The position numbers and the translations under genes were made by a program. Below the pieces are notes generated by a model. That model made no database searches, was not told where the DNA came from, and saw nothing but the letters and a program-made list of their open reading frames with translations. From Haliotis asinina (taxonomy: Eukaryota; Mollusca; Gastropoda; Lepetellida; Haliotidae), in contig NC_090291.1 in NCBI RefSeq assembly GCF_037392515.1, positions 44,001,001 through 44,065,000 on the forward strand: 64,000 bases of DNA. The letters run 5' to 3'. This document shows, piece by piece, positions 31,510 to 43,201 of this stretch. How positions within the stretch are numbered: position 1 is the first letter of the stretch; each line of letters begins with the position of its first letter.

Positions 31510-34500
31510 ATGTTGGTATCTATATTGCTGGCATCTTGGACATACAGTGTAGTATTAGGTAGGTGTTTCCCTTACTTAACTCGAGAAGATAACCTCAAAG
31601 ACACTTCTGCACAACCTAATTTTTTAAATATAATTCTTTAATGTTTTATTCACCCAATCATGAATAGGTTCACTAGGAATATTGGCTACTGACAAATTGT
31701 GGCTAGTTGGCTAATTGTGATATGTGAAAACTGGAACAACCAAGCATACTTTGAGGTATGAAAATGTATGACCTGGGGGCACACAAATAATATGAAAAAG
31801 AATGGCGGTCTGTAAATAATCGAGTCTGGGTCAGACAACCCAGCTATCAACAGTATGAGCAATCTTGGCCATTGGGAAGCGATGATATGTGTCCACCCAG
31901 TCTGACCACCCGATCCCGTAAGTCGCTTATTACAACAAGCACAGTCGCCTTTCGTGGCAGGCATGGGTTGTAGAAGAGCTATTCTACTCCGGCTCTTCAT
32001 GGGGTCTATGAATTACTGCTAGACACATATTAGATGATCCTGCGCACTAAACGCATTTGTGACAAGAGAGACGGTACAACGAATTGGGCGAGTACACTTG
32101 GCTGCTACAGGTAGTTTGACGATTATGCACGTGCAATACATGCTAACCGTGATATGAAATCAACACTGCATATTCCTTCGAATGATAAGACTGCAATTTC
32201 AGGCATAAGATACTGATATTCCACGCTAACCTTTCGTTAAGACGCAGACAAACAGATGATTGGGGCATTGACAAGCATTTTAGATATTCAACAATTTTGT
32301 TTAAAAAACCCAGGAAAATGTCATTTGCTTCGTGAAATGGATCGGTGGTCCTAAACATGTTTGCTCAGTATATTGTGTTGATTCAATTCGTTGGGATTGT
32401 ACCTGTTCCCAAATCGAGTGTGCTATAACAATCCATGCGTGAAACGCACGGGGAAAATGAACTACTCGATATTTATCAGAAAACCTGTCTCCCTCTTGTT
32501 TCAAGTGGATCGTTCTGTGGGGCGTTCCCAAGTATGCAAATTGGGGTCATTTGTCAGGTCGTGGATCATCTTATATGTGTTTACCAGTATATGAGGTAAT
32601 GCGTGTTTTGTTCCGTTTCAGGCTCAGGGCAGTTTGAAGGGTCCTCCTTCTTGCTGACTTACTCACCCACAGGGAGTACGGATGTACAGGAACAAATGTA
32701 CTTATATATGACAGCCAACCATAAAGACACAAGCTGCAACGTGACATCAGGATCAAGATCTTCCACCATATTGCTTGATACCAGTTGGAACCGGTATATA
32801 CTGCCTGAAACAAACAACATCAGCACATTTGGCATATACAGGAAGAGCGCAATTGAAGTTAGTTGTACAGGGGATGTGCAAGTGTATGCATTGTTTAATA
32901 CTGTAACGGGTGTAACTGGTTCCTTTGGTGTCATCCCGGTGTCATCCCTGTCCACTGATTATATTGTTCCGTCGGTTGATAGGAACCCCACATTGTCCAT
33001 AGCCGCACCATCAGACAACACGGCCGTAACTGTGTTCTTCACATCCAACTGTCCCTTCAGCTATCTGAATAATACGTTCTATAAAGGTGACAATATTTCA
33101 GTATTGTTAAACAGCGGAGACGTTTTTCACATTGCACACTTTGAAAACTATCCAGCATCTCAGTGTGATTATCATAGTACGCGTGTATTTAGTACAAGTC
33201 CAGTGGCTGTGTTTTATGGCTCAGGTTACATTGCTATGCCCGGCGGATGTGGCTTGAAGGTACTAGACCAATTAATGCCTGTAAGTTCCCTTGGAAAGGA
33301 TTATGTTATTCCTTCCATTGATCAAATGGACTCGAAGCAGGTTCGAATATTTGCACTTGTGAAAAACACGTCCATTACTCTGACTGAAGGCTACAAACGT
33401 TTTTCGTTCTCACTGGATCCCGGGCAGATGCATGTCCACAGTTCCGATAATGATAATATAGTTACCATATCAAGTTCTGAGCCTATTAGTGTACAAAACC
33501 CCGAAGGAGCTTATGGTAACTGTACAGCTTTGTCGTCAGTGGTACCACCCATCAATAGATATGGACATAAGTATACATTTCCAGATCTTCAAGGACATAA
33601 CCACACGTTCACCCGCCAGCTTGGGATTGTCGTAGACAGCAACTGTACAAATCAAATTAGTAGCAACAACCATTGGCGGAATGTATCAGTTGGTGGTCAT
33701 CAGTATTCTGTCACAATATTACGAGCTCCGGCCACTCTGACCCATCTGAACACGACACCGAACTGCAGGTTCACCATTCACGCCTATGGACTCAGTCAAC
33801 ACGGAAGCTACGGCTATTTTGCTGTTCCTAAGTCAGCTGGTTCCTCTAAGGAAAACAGTAAGTGAAGGAATCTTCCAGCATCTGCATCATTTGTATTTTA
33901 AATGTTAAAACAGCAAAGCGTTCGCGGTTCTACGCCATTATTATTTCTATAATAAAGTATCGAGTTACGACAGGTCGTAACGTTGCGAATTCTTTGTGGA
34001 TCAGGGCCCTTATTCTCGAAACGTTCGTAGCCCTAATTCTTAACTTTGATCGTAGCCAATGTGTTAAGAATGGGCTTAAGAAGTTCGTAGGGCTACGAAC
34101 GTTTCGAGAATAACTCGCCAGGACACTGCGCTACAGATATGATGAGGTTTAACACTTTCAGACTGCGATTAAAACGAATGGCTTTATTAGCAAGGTGGCA
34201 AACGTTTGAAATATGTGTAGCCAAACATGAGTAGGGATTCAACATATGATATAAAACAACTGAAAATATAATGAGATGTTTTTATGTATGAGCTTAGATC
34301 TTGTATCCAAAGAGAAAATATTAGTGGTTGATAATATATATCTCGAGAACACAAGTTACGATTTCTCAGAACTTACTTATTAATGTAAGCTGGTGTAAAT
34401 ATCAGCTCTAACATTCTGTTGCGTCACATACATTTTGTTGATAATTTTACAGTAGACTGTAGATGTAAATCATCTTTCATCGATCCTCTCACTACACTGT

Positions 34501-37500
34501 TTGGTTGCGAGTTCCTTCTCCAAGTATATTTATCATACCTGTTAAATATGTCCAAGTTTCTAACAAGTATTCTTGCTTATTTCCAACCATGACGTTTTCA
34601 GCCCATCTAGATCTACAGAAAGCATTTACTTTGGTCTGCGAGACGAACAACTGGGTGGTGGAGGTGAACATGGACATGTTTGGTAACGGCTTTGGCAAAC
34701 ACTCTTCCTCAAATATTTTTATGTCGACTGGAATCTGTCATGGCGCTTCCATGGGGCATGCACTGGTATTCAACTACACCTACACTGATTGCAATACGCA
34801 CATGCAGGTGGGTTGTACAGGTTGTCGAGGTTAGCGTGGGGAGGTATGTACACGTAAACTACCCCCCAAAGAAACGCATAGGTAGTATTTTTCCATTTAA
34901 CTTTTCGAACTATGGTGAACGCTGTCTGCAAACATTTCTGAGTTTGAATCTTTTGTTATTGGGGACAACTCGCCAAAATGTACCCAAATCTGGTTTCCTC
35001 AATAAATGAAATAAATAGTGAACGGGAAGAAATTCATGCATTTCCTTTTGCGCGCACCATTTCTATGCATCATTTCCAATATAAGTCGGGAAGGGGGAGA
35101 AGGTGGTTCAATGCTCTTGCGACAGGTGACAGTCTTGAATTTAAAATTCTTCAAAGGCATTTAGAAGTTGGTGAGGTAATACAAGACACTATTATGGATG
35201 ACAACTTCTTTAATTCTTTTAACACGACGTTTCAAGGCTAATTCTTGCCCCTTCGTCAGGTGGATAATGAGCATAGGTAACATTGCAGAATATATATATA
35301 GGTATACATGAAGCCAGGCAGGTAAGATGTATATACAAGCACATAGATGTAATTAGGTATGTACAATCACAGAGGAGAGATGAAAAGGAGGAATGTTTTA
35401 ACAGTACATGGTTGTTTACACAGCTGATAGATTGAGAGTCTATGAGTCCTTGTTGTCACACCAGGCAGAGGGTAGGTACACGCCTTGATCTCTATTGATC
35501 TGAGGTTCTAATCTTCTGATGTTGATTGCTTCCAAAAGCTTCCTTCTCCGCCAATCACTGATGTTGGAAGCCAGGATCTCGGTGTTTTTCCAGTTGATGG
35601 AGTGGTTTGGATAGTTCACGATGTGTTCAGAGAGGGCCGAGTTTAGATCTAATTTTCTTACTGAAGTTTTGTGCACTTTGAGTCTGATGTTGAATGGTCT
35701 GCAGGTTTCACCTATGTAGCTGCTGCCGCAATCACAGTTTATATTGTAGATGCAGCCTCTGGGGTTGGGGTTGGTTTGATCACTGCACACCTCTTCCATT
35801 TGCTCTAAGGATGTTTTTCAATGTCGTATTAGAATAAAAGGTCACATCAACACTGGCAGTTTTTCTGAGGAGTCGACTGATTTGATGACTTATCTTGCCT
35901 TCGTATGGAATGTTGACTCGGATGGGTGCAGGCTCAGGTTCAGGGAGGCGGTCGTTCTGATGCTGGAGAGTTGTGGCTATAGTCTGGTCAACGAGTTGTT
36001 TAGGGTATCCATTGAGGGTGATGAAAGTTCTCTTGAGGTGGTCAATTTCGTCTTGGAGGTGGGCTGGGTCACAGATGGCTTTGGCACGTCTGGCTAGGGT
36101 GGAGACTATGGCTTTTTTTATTTGTGGATGGTGGTTGGATAGGTTGTGGATATACTGGTCAGTGTGGGTGGGCTTTCGATAGACAGTGGGAACGATTCTT
36201 TCAGATGAGTTGTCAAGGGATACGTCGAGGAATGGCAGCTTGTGTTGGGCTTCTACTTCCTTCGTGAACTGGATGCGGGCGTGTTGTTTGTTAAGGTGGT
36301 CAATGAGTTCTGCAGGGTTGTGGTAGGGATCAAGGATAGTGAAAGTGTCATCATCTTTTCTATACCACCATAACGGTTGGAATGGCGATGTAGATTGGGC
36401 AGATTCTTCAAAGCTGGTCATGAAGATTTCAGTTATCAGCGGTGAGAGAGGTGAGCCCATGGGTAGGCCATGGATCTGCTGGTAGATGTTGTTCTGCCAT
36501 GTGAAGTACGAGGTTTGGAAACAGCTAGACACAAGGTTGATGATACTGTCAATGGTGAGTTTAGTGTCAAGGGTGTCAATACAACTAGTTAACTTAGCAC
36601 GGAGAACATCAAGAGCTTCAGGTAGAGGGATGTTAGTGAACAAATCAACAACATCATAGCTGACCATACGGCCAGATAACTTAGCGTCCAAGAGTTTTTG
36701 CACAAAGGAATGCGTGTGGCCGAACACGGGGAGAGGTGTCTCAGTCTGCGATTGCAATGCAACTGAATGTGTCACAGAGTGTCACAGAGTACCATAGCAA
36801 GACTTTGGCATCGCTACCAGCCGCAAGGGCCAATACGTGATCGATCCAGGTCAGGTCGACCCCGTGTAACCACGCCCGCTCCGGACAGGTTTATTCGGCT
36901 TCGACTGTTGCGGAACGGGTTCACCACAGCATCCTCCACAACGTTGGAAGTGTCAGGACGGACTCAGAATAATTTCTGATCAGACTATGAGGAACAGCTT
37001 ACGTGAGGCTGGTATTCGTTCCAGAAGACCTTTGCGAGGACCTGTCCTTACACGTCAACGTCGGCAACAACGCAGACAGTAGTTTGGGCGAACATATCAT
37101 GCAGTGGCAGGACAGATCTCATTTAGGTCCAGGGCAATTTGACAGCTCGACGTTACCGTGATGAAATCATCAGGCCTCATGTCCTTCCTTTCATGAACCG
37201 CCAGAACGTCATTTTCAGCATGATAACGCTGGGATGATAACCAGGGATTACCTCACGATCACCGGATCTTAACCCTATTCAACATTTGTGGGACGAATTG
37301 TGACGTACAGTTTCTTCCAGCATTGGACCGTTAATGTTCATTCAGGTTTTCTTCGTGACTGTCCTGGATTACTGAACCTTAAGTGTATACATTGATACCA
37401 TTTTCAGCAATCCGTTTCCTTTTTGTGAGTAGTATATGTTGGTTATTGTAGTGTGCAGGGTTCTATACAGGGATGTCTGTGCAGAGATATGGATTTTAAT

Positions 37501-39617
37501 GTGGGGAGTTATGTGTAGGTATGTTTCAGGTTTGAGCATGGGGAGTTTTGTACAGGTATCTACAGAATATAACAGCGTGCGTTTGCCGCTGGTTATTTCT
37601 CAGATCAGCAATAAGTGAACCATATCTTAATCCTTTGGGGCATGTTTGTGACTTTTTGGGTCGCAGAACATGCTTTTGAGATACTGGTTCTCCTTCACTA
37701 CTAGAAGACAATACATCAATCTCAAAATCAAAAGTCGTGCTCAGTTATTGATACTTGTGTGATTGCTTGATCACTGTGATAGAATCTGGAATAAGACAGC
37801 ACCTGGTCAGCACTACAAAATGAGTCAGCGTTCGACCATGTTTGTTTCTCTGAATCAGCCACAGTTTTGCATTCTTATTTTTTCATTGAGAAAATTTGAA
37901 ATTTTAATGCTCCTTAAGGATCAATATCAACACAGTACGTTCCACTGAGGTTGAAATAAAGTCTTTTGCTATGGTACCATAAAAGATATAGGATGGTGAA
38001 TCCATTTTTTCTAAGTTGCTTCCTAACGTGTCTTCCAGGAAAATGGCACAGATTACATATTTTCAAACTACCTTGTTGAATACCACGTCGATCCTCTGAC
38101 AAACCTCGCAGACCGCGTCCTATGGCGCTACGATATTCAGTGTCTTCGTCCTCGTCATGAGGTGGACTTCGTCACTATCTCCCCAGTTGACGTCAACAAC
38201 GCCATCCATGTTCAGTCTTCAAGCAAGGTCAAGGGTCACCAAGCGGAGATCAGACTATTCAATGACAGCAGTTTCACGAATCAGATGTCTGAAAACCGTG
38301 CGTCTGTGAATGTGGGGAGCCGTGTTTACGTCCAAGTTCAGATCAAGGGTACTGCAGATGTTAAACTGGTGGTTGACAACTGTTACGTCAGCCCTGACAA
38401 CAAGAGAGATAACTCTACCACAGTTTCTCTTATTACGGACAGGTGAGCAAACAGTCTTGTCATGAACGAAATGCTAAATAACACGTCTGAATCCTTAACG
38501 AATAAATATTGATTACACATATACCTCCAGGTGGCCTTAACTTAAGAACATTGATCACAGTTCAGCCTCTAGATGGCCTTTACTAATGAACATTGCTCAC
38601 AGACCAACCTTCATTTGGCCTAATGAACATTGATCTAACGTCAGTCTTCAGATGACCTTAACGAATGAATAGCAGTGATCGCTATTATGTAAGAGAGCGT
38701 GCAGAAATAACATTATAAATAATTATTTCAGTACAATCCTTAATCATGTTAAAATTTATTGTTTGTTTACAGGTTGCGGTTTTAAGGTATTTTTTTAAAA
38801 TTATGTACATCAGAATCTATGCGTCCAAAACATGCGCGCAAAATATTTTTAGCGTGGTTTTATTAATTTTTTTTTTGCGTGAAAAAACGCATGTTTCTAC
38901 GTTAACGCGAACACTGTGAACATTGATAACACGTCAACCTTCAGATGGCTTTAACTTATGAACATTGGTCACACTTCAGCCTTTAAATGGCCTTTAGTAA
39001 CAAACATTGGTCACACACAAACCTTCAGTTGGCCTAATGAACATTGATCACACGTCACACTTCAGATGACCTTATAGAATAAACATTGATCACTCATAGA
39101 CCATCAGACCGATGAACATTAACCTTCAGATGGCCTTTACTAATAAACATTGGTCAGACATATACCCTCAGGTGGCCTTAACATGTGAACAGGTCAACCT
39201 TCAGATGGCCTCAACTGAACATTGATCACAAACCAACCTTCAGGTGGCCTTAACTAGTGAACGTTGTGACAAAACAAGTTCAGATCGGAGCCAGTGAGTG
39301 AGGCATCCATATGATTGCAGCTTGCTTTCTCAGTGGTCTAGCATTATAAAGTCATGCCAGTCATTGTGTAACGAGATTTCCACTCGAACAATCGTGAATA
39401 ACCAGTGTATAATACAACATGTACTACTTGTAGGTGCGAGTCGAATCATTTCGTGCACATAATTGGATCTGCGGACAAGGTCACCCGCTTCTTTTTCGAC
39501 ATGTTCGAGATTCCCCACCGACACGACTTCGTCTACGTTACATGTGACGTCAGCTTCTGCGACATCATGGACTTCACTGATGAGTGTCAACACGGCTGTA
39601 GTCACCTGCATCCATGA
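31510..39617 (+). CDS. Secreted IgGFc-binding-protein-like N-terminus plus ZP module (five exons)
   Basis: Exons 31510-31558, 32622-33857, 34602-34807, 38039-38442 and 39434-39617 join in frame with GT-AG introns (2079 nt, 692 aa). Exon 1 is a signal peptide (MLVSILLASWTYSVVLG). Exon 2 (to about residue 428) resembles the IgGFc-binding protein N-terminal region: repeated 'VIPVSSLSTDYIVPS'-type blocks, 'VFSTSPVAVFYGSG' and 'PVSSLGKDYVIPSID'. Exons 3-5 form a ZP module: ZP-N begins 'FTLVCETNNWVVEV', ZP-C ends 'FFFDMFEIPHRHDFVYVTCD' plus 'VSFCD'. Many Cys and N-glycosylation sites. ZP modules polymerise; IgGFcBP-type proteins occur in mucus. The stop follows shortly after ZP-C, with no membrane segment or GPI tail seen, so the product is probably secreted. 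Introns 2 and 3 hold a MITE, a Penelope-like element and a Tc1 relic; intron 4 a minisatellite. Confidence 0.88.
31795..32005 (-). repeat. SINE family B
   Basis: 'GTAAATAATCGAGTCTGGG' and 'CTGACCACCCGATCCCGTAA' in reverse orientation. In intron 1 of the IgGFcBP-ZP gene. Confidence 0.8.
34010..34113. mobile_element. 104-bp MITE with perfect 26-bp arms
   Basis: 34010-34035 and 34088-34113 are exact reverse complements, starting 'TTATTCTCGAAACGTTCGTA'. The 52-bp spacer has no coding. The perfect arms suggest recent activity or conversion. In intron 2 of the IgGFcBP-ZP gene. Confidence 0.85.
35215..36770 (-). mobile_element. Penelope-like element, 5'-truncated
   Basis: Minus-strand RT domain followed by a GIY-YIG endonuclease, the Penelope-like layout. 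The 3' side ends in a hammerhead-like motif at 35221-35262. The RT N-terminus is missing and the element meets a Tc1 relic at about 36760. Inserted in intron 3 of the IgGFcBP-ZP gene, antisense to it. Confidence 0.85.
35221..35262 (-). ncRNA. Hammerhead-ribozyme-like core
   Basis: Read on the minus strand: 'CTGACGA' (core CUGANGA), a short helix with AAGG...CCTT pairing, then 'GAAACGTC' (core GAAA). Order and strand match hammerhead motifs known in the terminal repeats of Penelope-like elements. Stem III appears very short, and folding was not computed. Confidence 0.5.
35440..36775 (-). pseudogene. Penelope RT and GIY-YIG endonuclease (frameshifted, N-truncated)
   Basis: 36775-35780 holds RT motifs in order: 'SYDVVDLFTNIPLPEALDVL' (A), 'GLPMGSPLSPLITEIFM' (B), 'YRKDDDTF' (C) and 'VYRKPTHTDQYIH'. 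Motif C has Lys-Asp before the Asp pair, where most RTs have Tyr-x. After a shift at about 35785-35799, the next frame gives the endonuclease with 'CIYNINCDCGSSYIGETC', the cysteine-flanked GIY-YIG typical of this class. One frame change separates two long open halves. Confidence 0.88.
36757..37375 (+). pseudogene. Tc1-like transposase relic
   Basis: 'STIARLWHRYQPQGPI' and 'RSGRPRVTTPAPDRFIRL' are the helix-turn-helix and linker of Tc1 enzymes. Further on 'RPHVLPFM' and 'SPDLNPIQHLWDEL' (the end of the catalytic domain) appear after deletions and stops. Not functional. Confidence 0.8.
38500..39270. repeat. Degenerate minisatellite in intron 4 of the IgGFcBP-ZP gene
   Basis: Imperfect units of about 40-45 bp combining 'CCTTCAGATGGCCTTAAC' and 'GAACATTGATCACAC'. 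Roughly 38660-38915 is unrelated AT-rich sequence that splits the array. Confidence 0.75.
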
Positions 39618-39955
39618 AAAACCCCATGATGTCCATTGCTCTCAAATGTTACTGGTTGCCAGGTCACCGATTGTCTCCATGATGACGTTTAAACCTTGTT
39701 TCAAGGTTTATGTAAATATAATTTAACACTAATGGGGGAAAAAGCCCAACTGAGTTTACGTTTAGCTATTTAGGAGTGAAATTTGATGTTGATTTCTGGG
39801 ACAATCTTCCACAGTGAATGTTCCATCATATACCATTAGGTGTAGGGAAAGGTCAGATCCACTTTGAGTTGAAAGGTCAAGGTCACCAGTATCCAAGAGC
39901 TTTATTAATTCTTACCTTGGTAGCTCAATGCGTTTGTCTTTCTGTTTCAAGTATA
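39618..39955. other. Downstream of the IgGFcBP-ZP gene
   Basis: Presumed 3' UTR. No standard AATAAA signal was seen before the Tc1 element at 39956, so the transcript end is unknown. Confidence 0.4.
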
Positions 39956-41493
39956 CTGAACTACAAAAGAAACGTCGCACTTTTCAAAGTCATCTTACTC
40001 ACACCTGATGTGGAATTTGATAGGTTGACTCACAGTTTATGCTATTGTAACAAGACAAATATGGCATTGACCATTCATAACACATCATTTTAAAGAAATG
40101 AGATTTCTGAGTAGGATTCAAACTCATACCCTTTCCGTGAACATGGTAATGCTCTGGAACGCAACTTTCTGAAAAGCATGATGCACGTGCAAATCCCTGG
40201 TCTAGTGGGTATAAAAAGGACCCCAAACCATCATCCTCTCATTCGATTCCTGATCACTGTCACCATGCCACGTTTGACTCGAAATCAGAGGGAACAAGTC
40301 ATCGGACGTCTTCACGCTGGTCAACGTCCACGGGTCATTGCCAACGACTTCAACTGTAGTGTTCGGACAGTCGAGAGACTTCGGGAGCGGTACAATGGAA
40401 CCAACAGCACTAACGATCGTCAGCGCAGTGGCCGTCCCAGGGTAACAACAGCACGTCAAGATCGTCATCTTCATCGGGAGCACTTGCAGGACCGCTTCCG
40501 CACAGCGACAGAATCGGCTCGAGCGACTGTTGGAACCCACAACAGACCCATTTCTGCAGCAACAGTTCGTCGTCGGCTGAGAACTTTCAACCTGGCCTGT
40601 CGACGTCCTGCTCAGGGTCCTGTCCTGACAGTTCGACATCGTCGGGAACGTCGTCTGTGGGCCCAACAACAACGGAACTGGCGCTATCAGCAGTGGAGGA
40701 CTGTCATCTTTTCAGACGAGAGTCGTTACTGCATATCCGTGGCAGATGGCAGAGCTAGAGTTTGGAGAAGGAGGGGTGAACGGTACATTGATGCATGTCT
40801 TATGGAGAGGGACTCGTGGGGAGGACCAAGCATCATGGTTTGGGGTGGCATTGGACTGAACCACAAACTTGGACCCCAGGTCTTCCAGAATATTGGTCAA
40901 GGTCGAGGAAATGGAGTGGCTGCTGTTCGCTACATCGATCAGGTGTTAAGACCGCACGTTGTGCCACATTTCGCCCGTCATCCAAACCATGTGTTTCAAC
41001 AGGATAATGCACGTGCTCACACAGCCAGGATAACGAGGGACTTCTTCCAACAGCACAACATCCGCACATTGCCCTGGCCTGCTCTGAGTCCAGATATGAA
41101 CCAAATTGAGCACCTATGAGATGAAATTCGGAAAAGGATGAATGACCTTCGACCAAGGCCGACAACTGCTGCAGAACTCATGGCAGGTTTTCTCAGAGTG
41201 TGGAATGCTATCCCCATGCACTTCATCAACCACTTGATACACTCCATGTATAGGTGTTGCATGGCAGTTATCAACGCAAATGGTGGCCACACACGCTACT
41301 GACTTCAACCCTGAATGTCAAGGACATGACCTCATCATGTGGCACCATGTGTTGTCAGACTTGTTTCTGGAGTACTTGTTAATCAACAGGAAAAAACAGT
41401 TCCTTCAATTTCAACCTTAAATAAGAAATATGTTTCCACATAAATAAAACAGTTTGCAATACATACATGAATGACATTTCTTTTGTAGTTCAG
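39956..41493 (+). mobile_element. Tc1-like transposon, near intact
   Basis: Ends are inverted: 'CTGAACTACAAAAGAAACGT' at left and its near reverse complement at 41474-41493. Left flank is TA; the right TA is altered. About 1.54 kb with a full-length transposase frame. Confidence 0.85.
40265..41302 (+). pseudogene. Tc1-like transposase with one nonsense codon
   Basis: Starts MPRLTRNQREQ and stays in frame for 346 codons to TGA at 41300. The only break is a TGA at 41117-41119, where related enzymes have Trp ('IEHLWDEI'). The catalytic triad is DD34E: Asp in 'IFSDES', Asp in 'QQDNARAHTA', Glu in 'NQIEHL'. The N-terminal paired helix-turn-helix and 'GRPRVTT' linker are intact. One G-to-A change explains the stop. 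Confidence 0.9.
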
Positions 41494-41899
41494 TGTAGTT
41501 CTGAATTGATAACTGGATAAATTATTATTTTGTCTTTTGCTTTATGATTATTTGTGTTGTCTTTGATGCATTTGCTGCATCCAGTATTTAATCTGGAACA
41601 AATAGTTTCATAAGCACACGTGTCGCGTCAAACACATATGTAACATAGAACACGAATCTTCAAGAACGAGAAAGGGACATTTTGGCCTGGTTCTATACAC
41701 AAAAGAGGCATAATGTCTACATTATACCAATTTGGGAGAGGGATTGGGAGGAATGACTTTTCTGTTAGGTATGGGGCATTGTGTACATGAGAAAATATCT
41801 TTTTCCAACAAAGTAACTTGTTATTATTTAGAGTGAGTGAGTGGGTTTGAGTGAGTGAGTAAGTGGGTGAGTCGGGCGACAGAAATAGGCCTCTCACAT

Positions 41900-42115
41900 G
41901 TGGTGACTCGAACCCTGATCTTCAGCGTGGTGAGTCTGAGTGAGATCCGGTTTGGAATTCTTCAGGAACCCAAGTATATCATAGGATGCATCTAACGGAA
42001 TCGAATCGTCAGGCATGGTGACTTGGTTGACATATGTATACCTATTCCAGCTGCATAGGTCAATGCCCAAGCTGTTGGCCACGGGGTTATCTTATCTAGA
42101 CTCGATTGTTTACTG
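41900..42115 (+). repeat. SINE family B, diverged
   Basis: 'GGTGACTTGGTTGACATATG' and 'TAGACTCGATTGTTTACTG' match family B. Confidence 0.6.
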
Positions 42116-42504
42116 AACGTCATTAACAATGAAAACAACAAAAAACACATGCGTGTCAGAGCCGCATTCATTCACAACTGTGACACTGCGAGACAGCACT
42201 ATAAAACCCCATAGGTTGGTCTGGGACAAGGAGCCACACAATATGAAACCTGTTCTCCTTCACTCCCTCAAGCAAAGGAGGAAATGGCACATCACCTGCA
42301 AAAAATAGTGTTGTTCATCCATAATGCGTGTCTTTATCTGATGCACCAACTTCTAAATATGCCACTCAAAGAAGTCTTCCATTGTTTATCCACAACAGAG
42401 AAAAGTGGTCTTCATAAAAGAGCACACTAACAAACTCAACATTTTTTAACAAAGGATGACATCTGATTAACTGTTTTCTCTGTCTTTCAATAGCGAGAGA
42501 GTTT

Positions 42505-42632
42505 TACCCATGTTTTCAACAATATTCAGCAATATCACAGCAAGGGACGCTAGTGATAGGCTTCACATTATGTGCTGACATGGGGAATAAAAGATGGGCA
42601 TGAGTGCACATCTTTACCACTTTACTAACACC
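42505..42632 (-). repeat. SINE family A, diverged
   Basis: 'ATTCAGCAATATCACAGCAA' followed by 'GGCTTCACATTATGTGC' in reverse orientation. Confidence 0.6.
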
Positions 42633-42779
42633 GCCCCTCTTTTTCTGCACGTGATACCTATACTAGTATATAAAGTAAAGTTATCTCAAGTACAACAAGC
42701 AGTTGTCACTAAGGTGACATAATCCCCCACCTCAAATTATCAAATCAAACTTAACATCCTGAAAACCATTGCCTAAGTC

Positions 42780-43140
42780 ATGTTTCTATGATGAAGCTAG
42801 CATGTATAGTTTTGGAGATATGCTCCCGACATGATGACACCCTCACAGTCACAGTTGAAGTCATGTTTCCATGGAAACCACAAAAAATAAACTTCATGCC
42901 TGGGTCTACACCCCAAAAGGCACAACTACGAATCATGCTTGACATATGTACCAAGTTTGATGAAGCTAGCATTTACAGTTTGGAAGATCTGCTCCAGACA
43001 ATATGACAGCCTCATCATAAGTCATAGTCACAATCATGTTTCCATGGAAACCACCTAAATGAAAACAAATTCATATCTTGGTCTAAACCCAAAAGGTAGA
43101 TATAGGGATCAAGCTTAATATGTGTACCAAGTTTGATGGG
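42780..43140. repeat. Two tandem copies of a ~175-bp unit
   Basis: Both copies contain 'GATGAAGCTAGCAT', 'CATGTTTCCATGGAAACCAC' and a 'GTACCAAGTTTGATG' joint, at about 175 bp spacing. Confidence 0.7.
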
Positions 43141-43201
43141 ATGCTCTCTTCCAGCCATCATTGCCAATTAATCAGCTATATATAGCTTGGTTTCACTCCA
43201 C

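Larger units (their letters stand above)
41494..43201. other. Intergenic with SINEs and a tandem duplication
   Basis: GAGT-rich run at about 41830-41875, SINE B at 41900-42115 (plus), SINE A at 42505-42632 (minus), and two diverged copies of a roughly 175-bp unit at 42780-43140 (marker 'GTTTCCATGGAAACCAC'). No gene supported. Confidence 0.55.

Noticed and set aside
40202-40672. 156-codon minus-strand ORF
   Set aside because: Antisense shadow of the Tc1 transposase.
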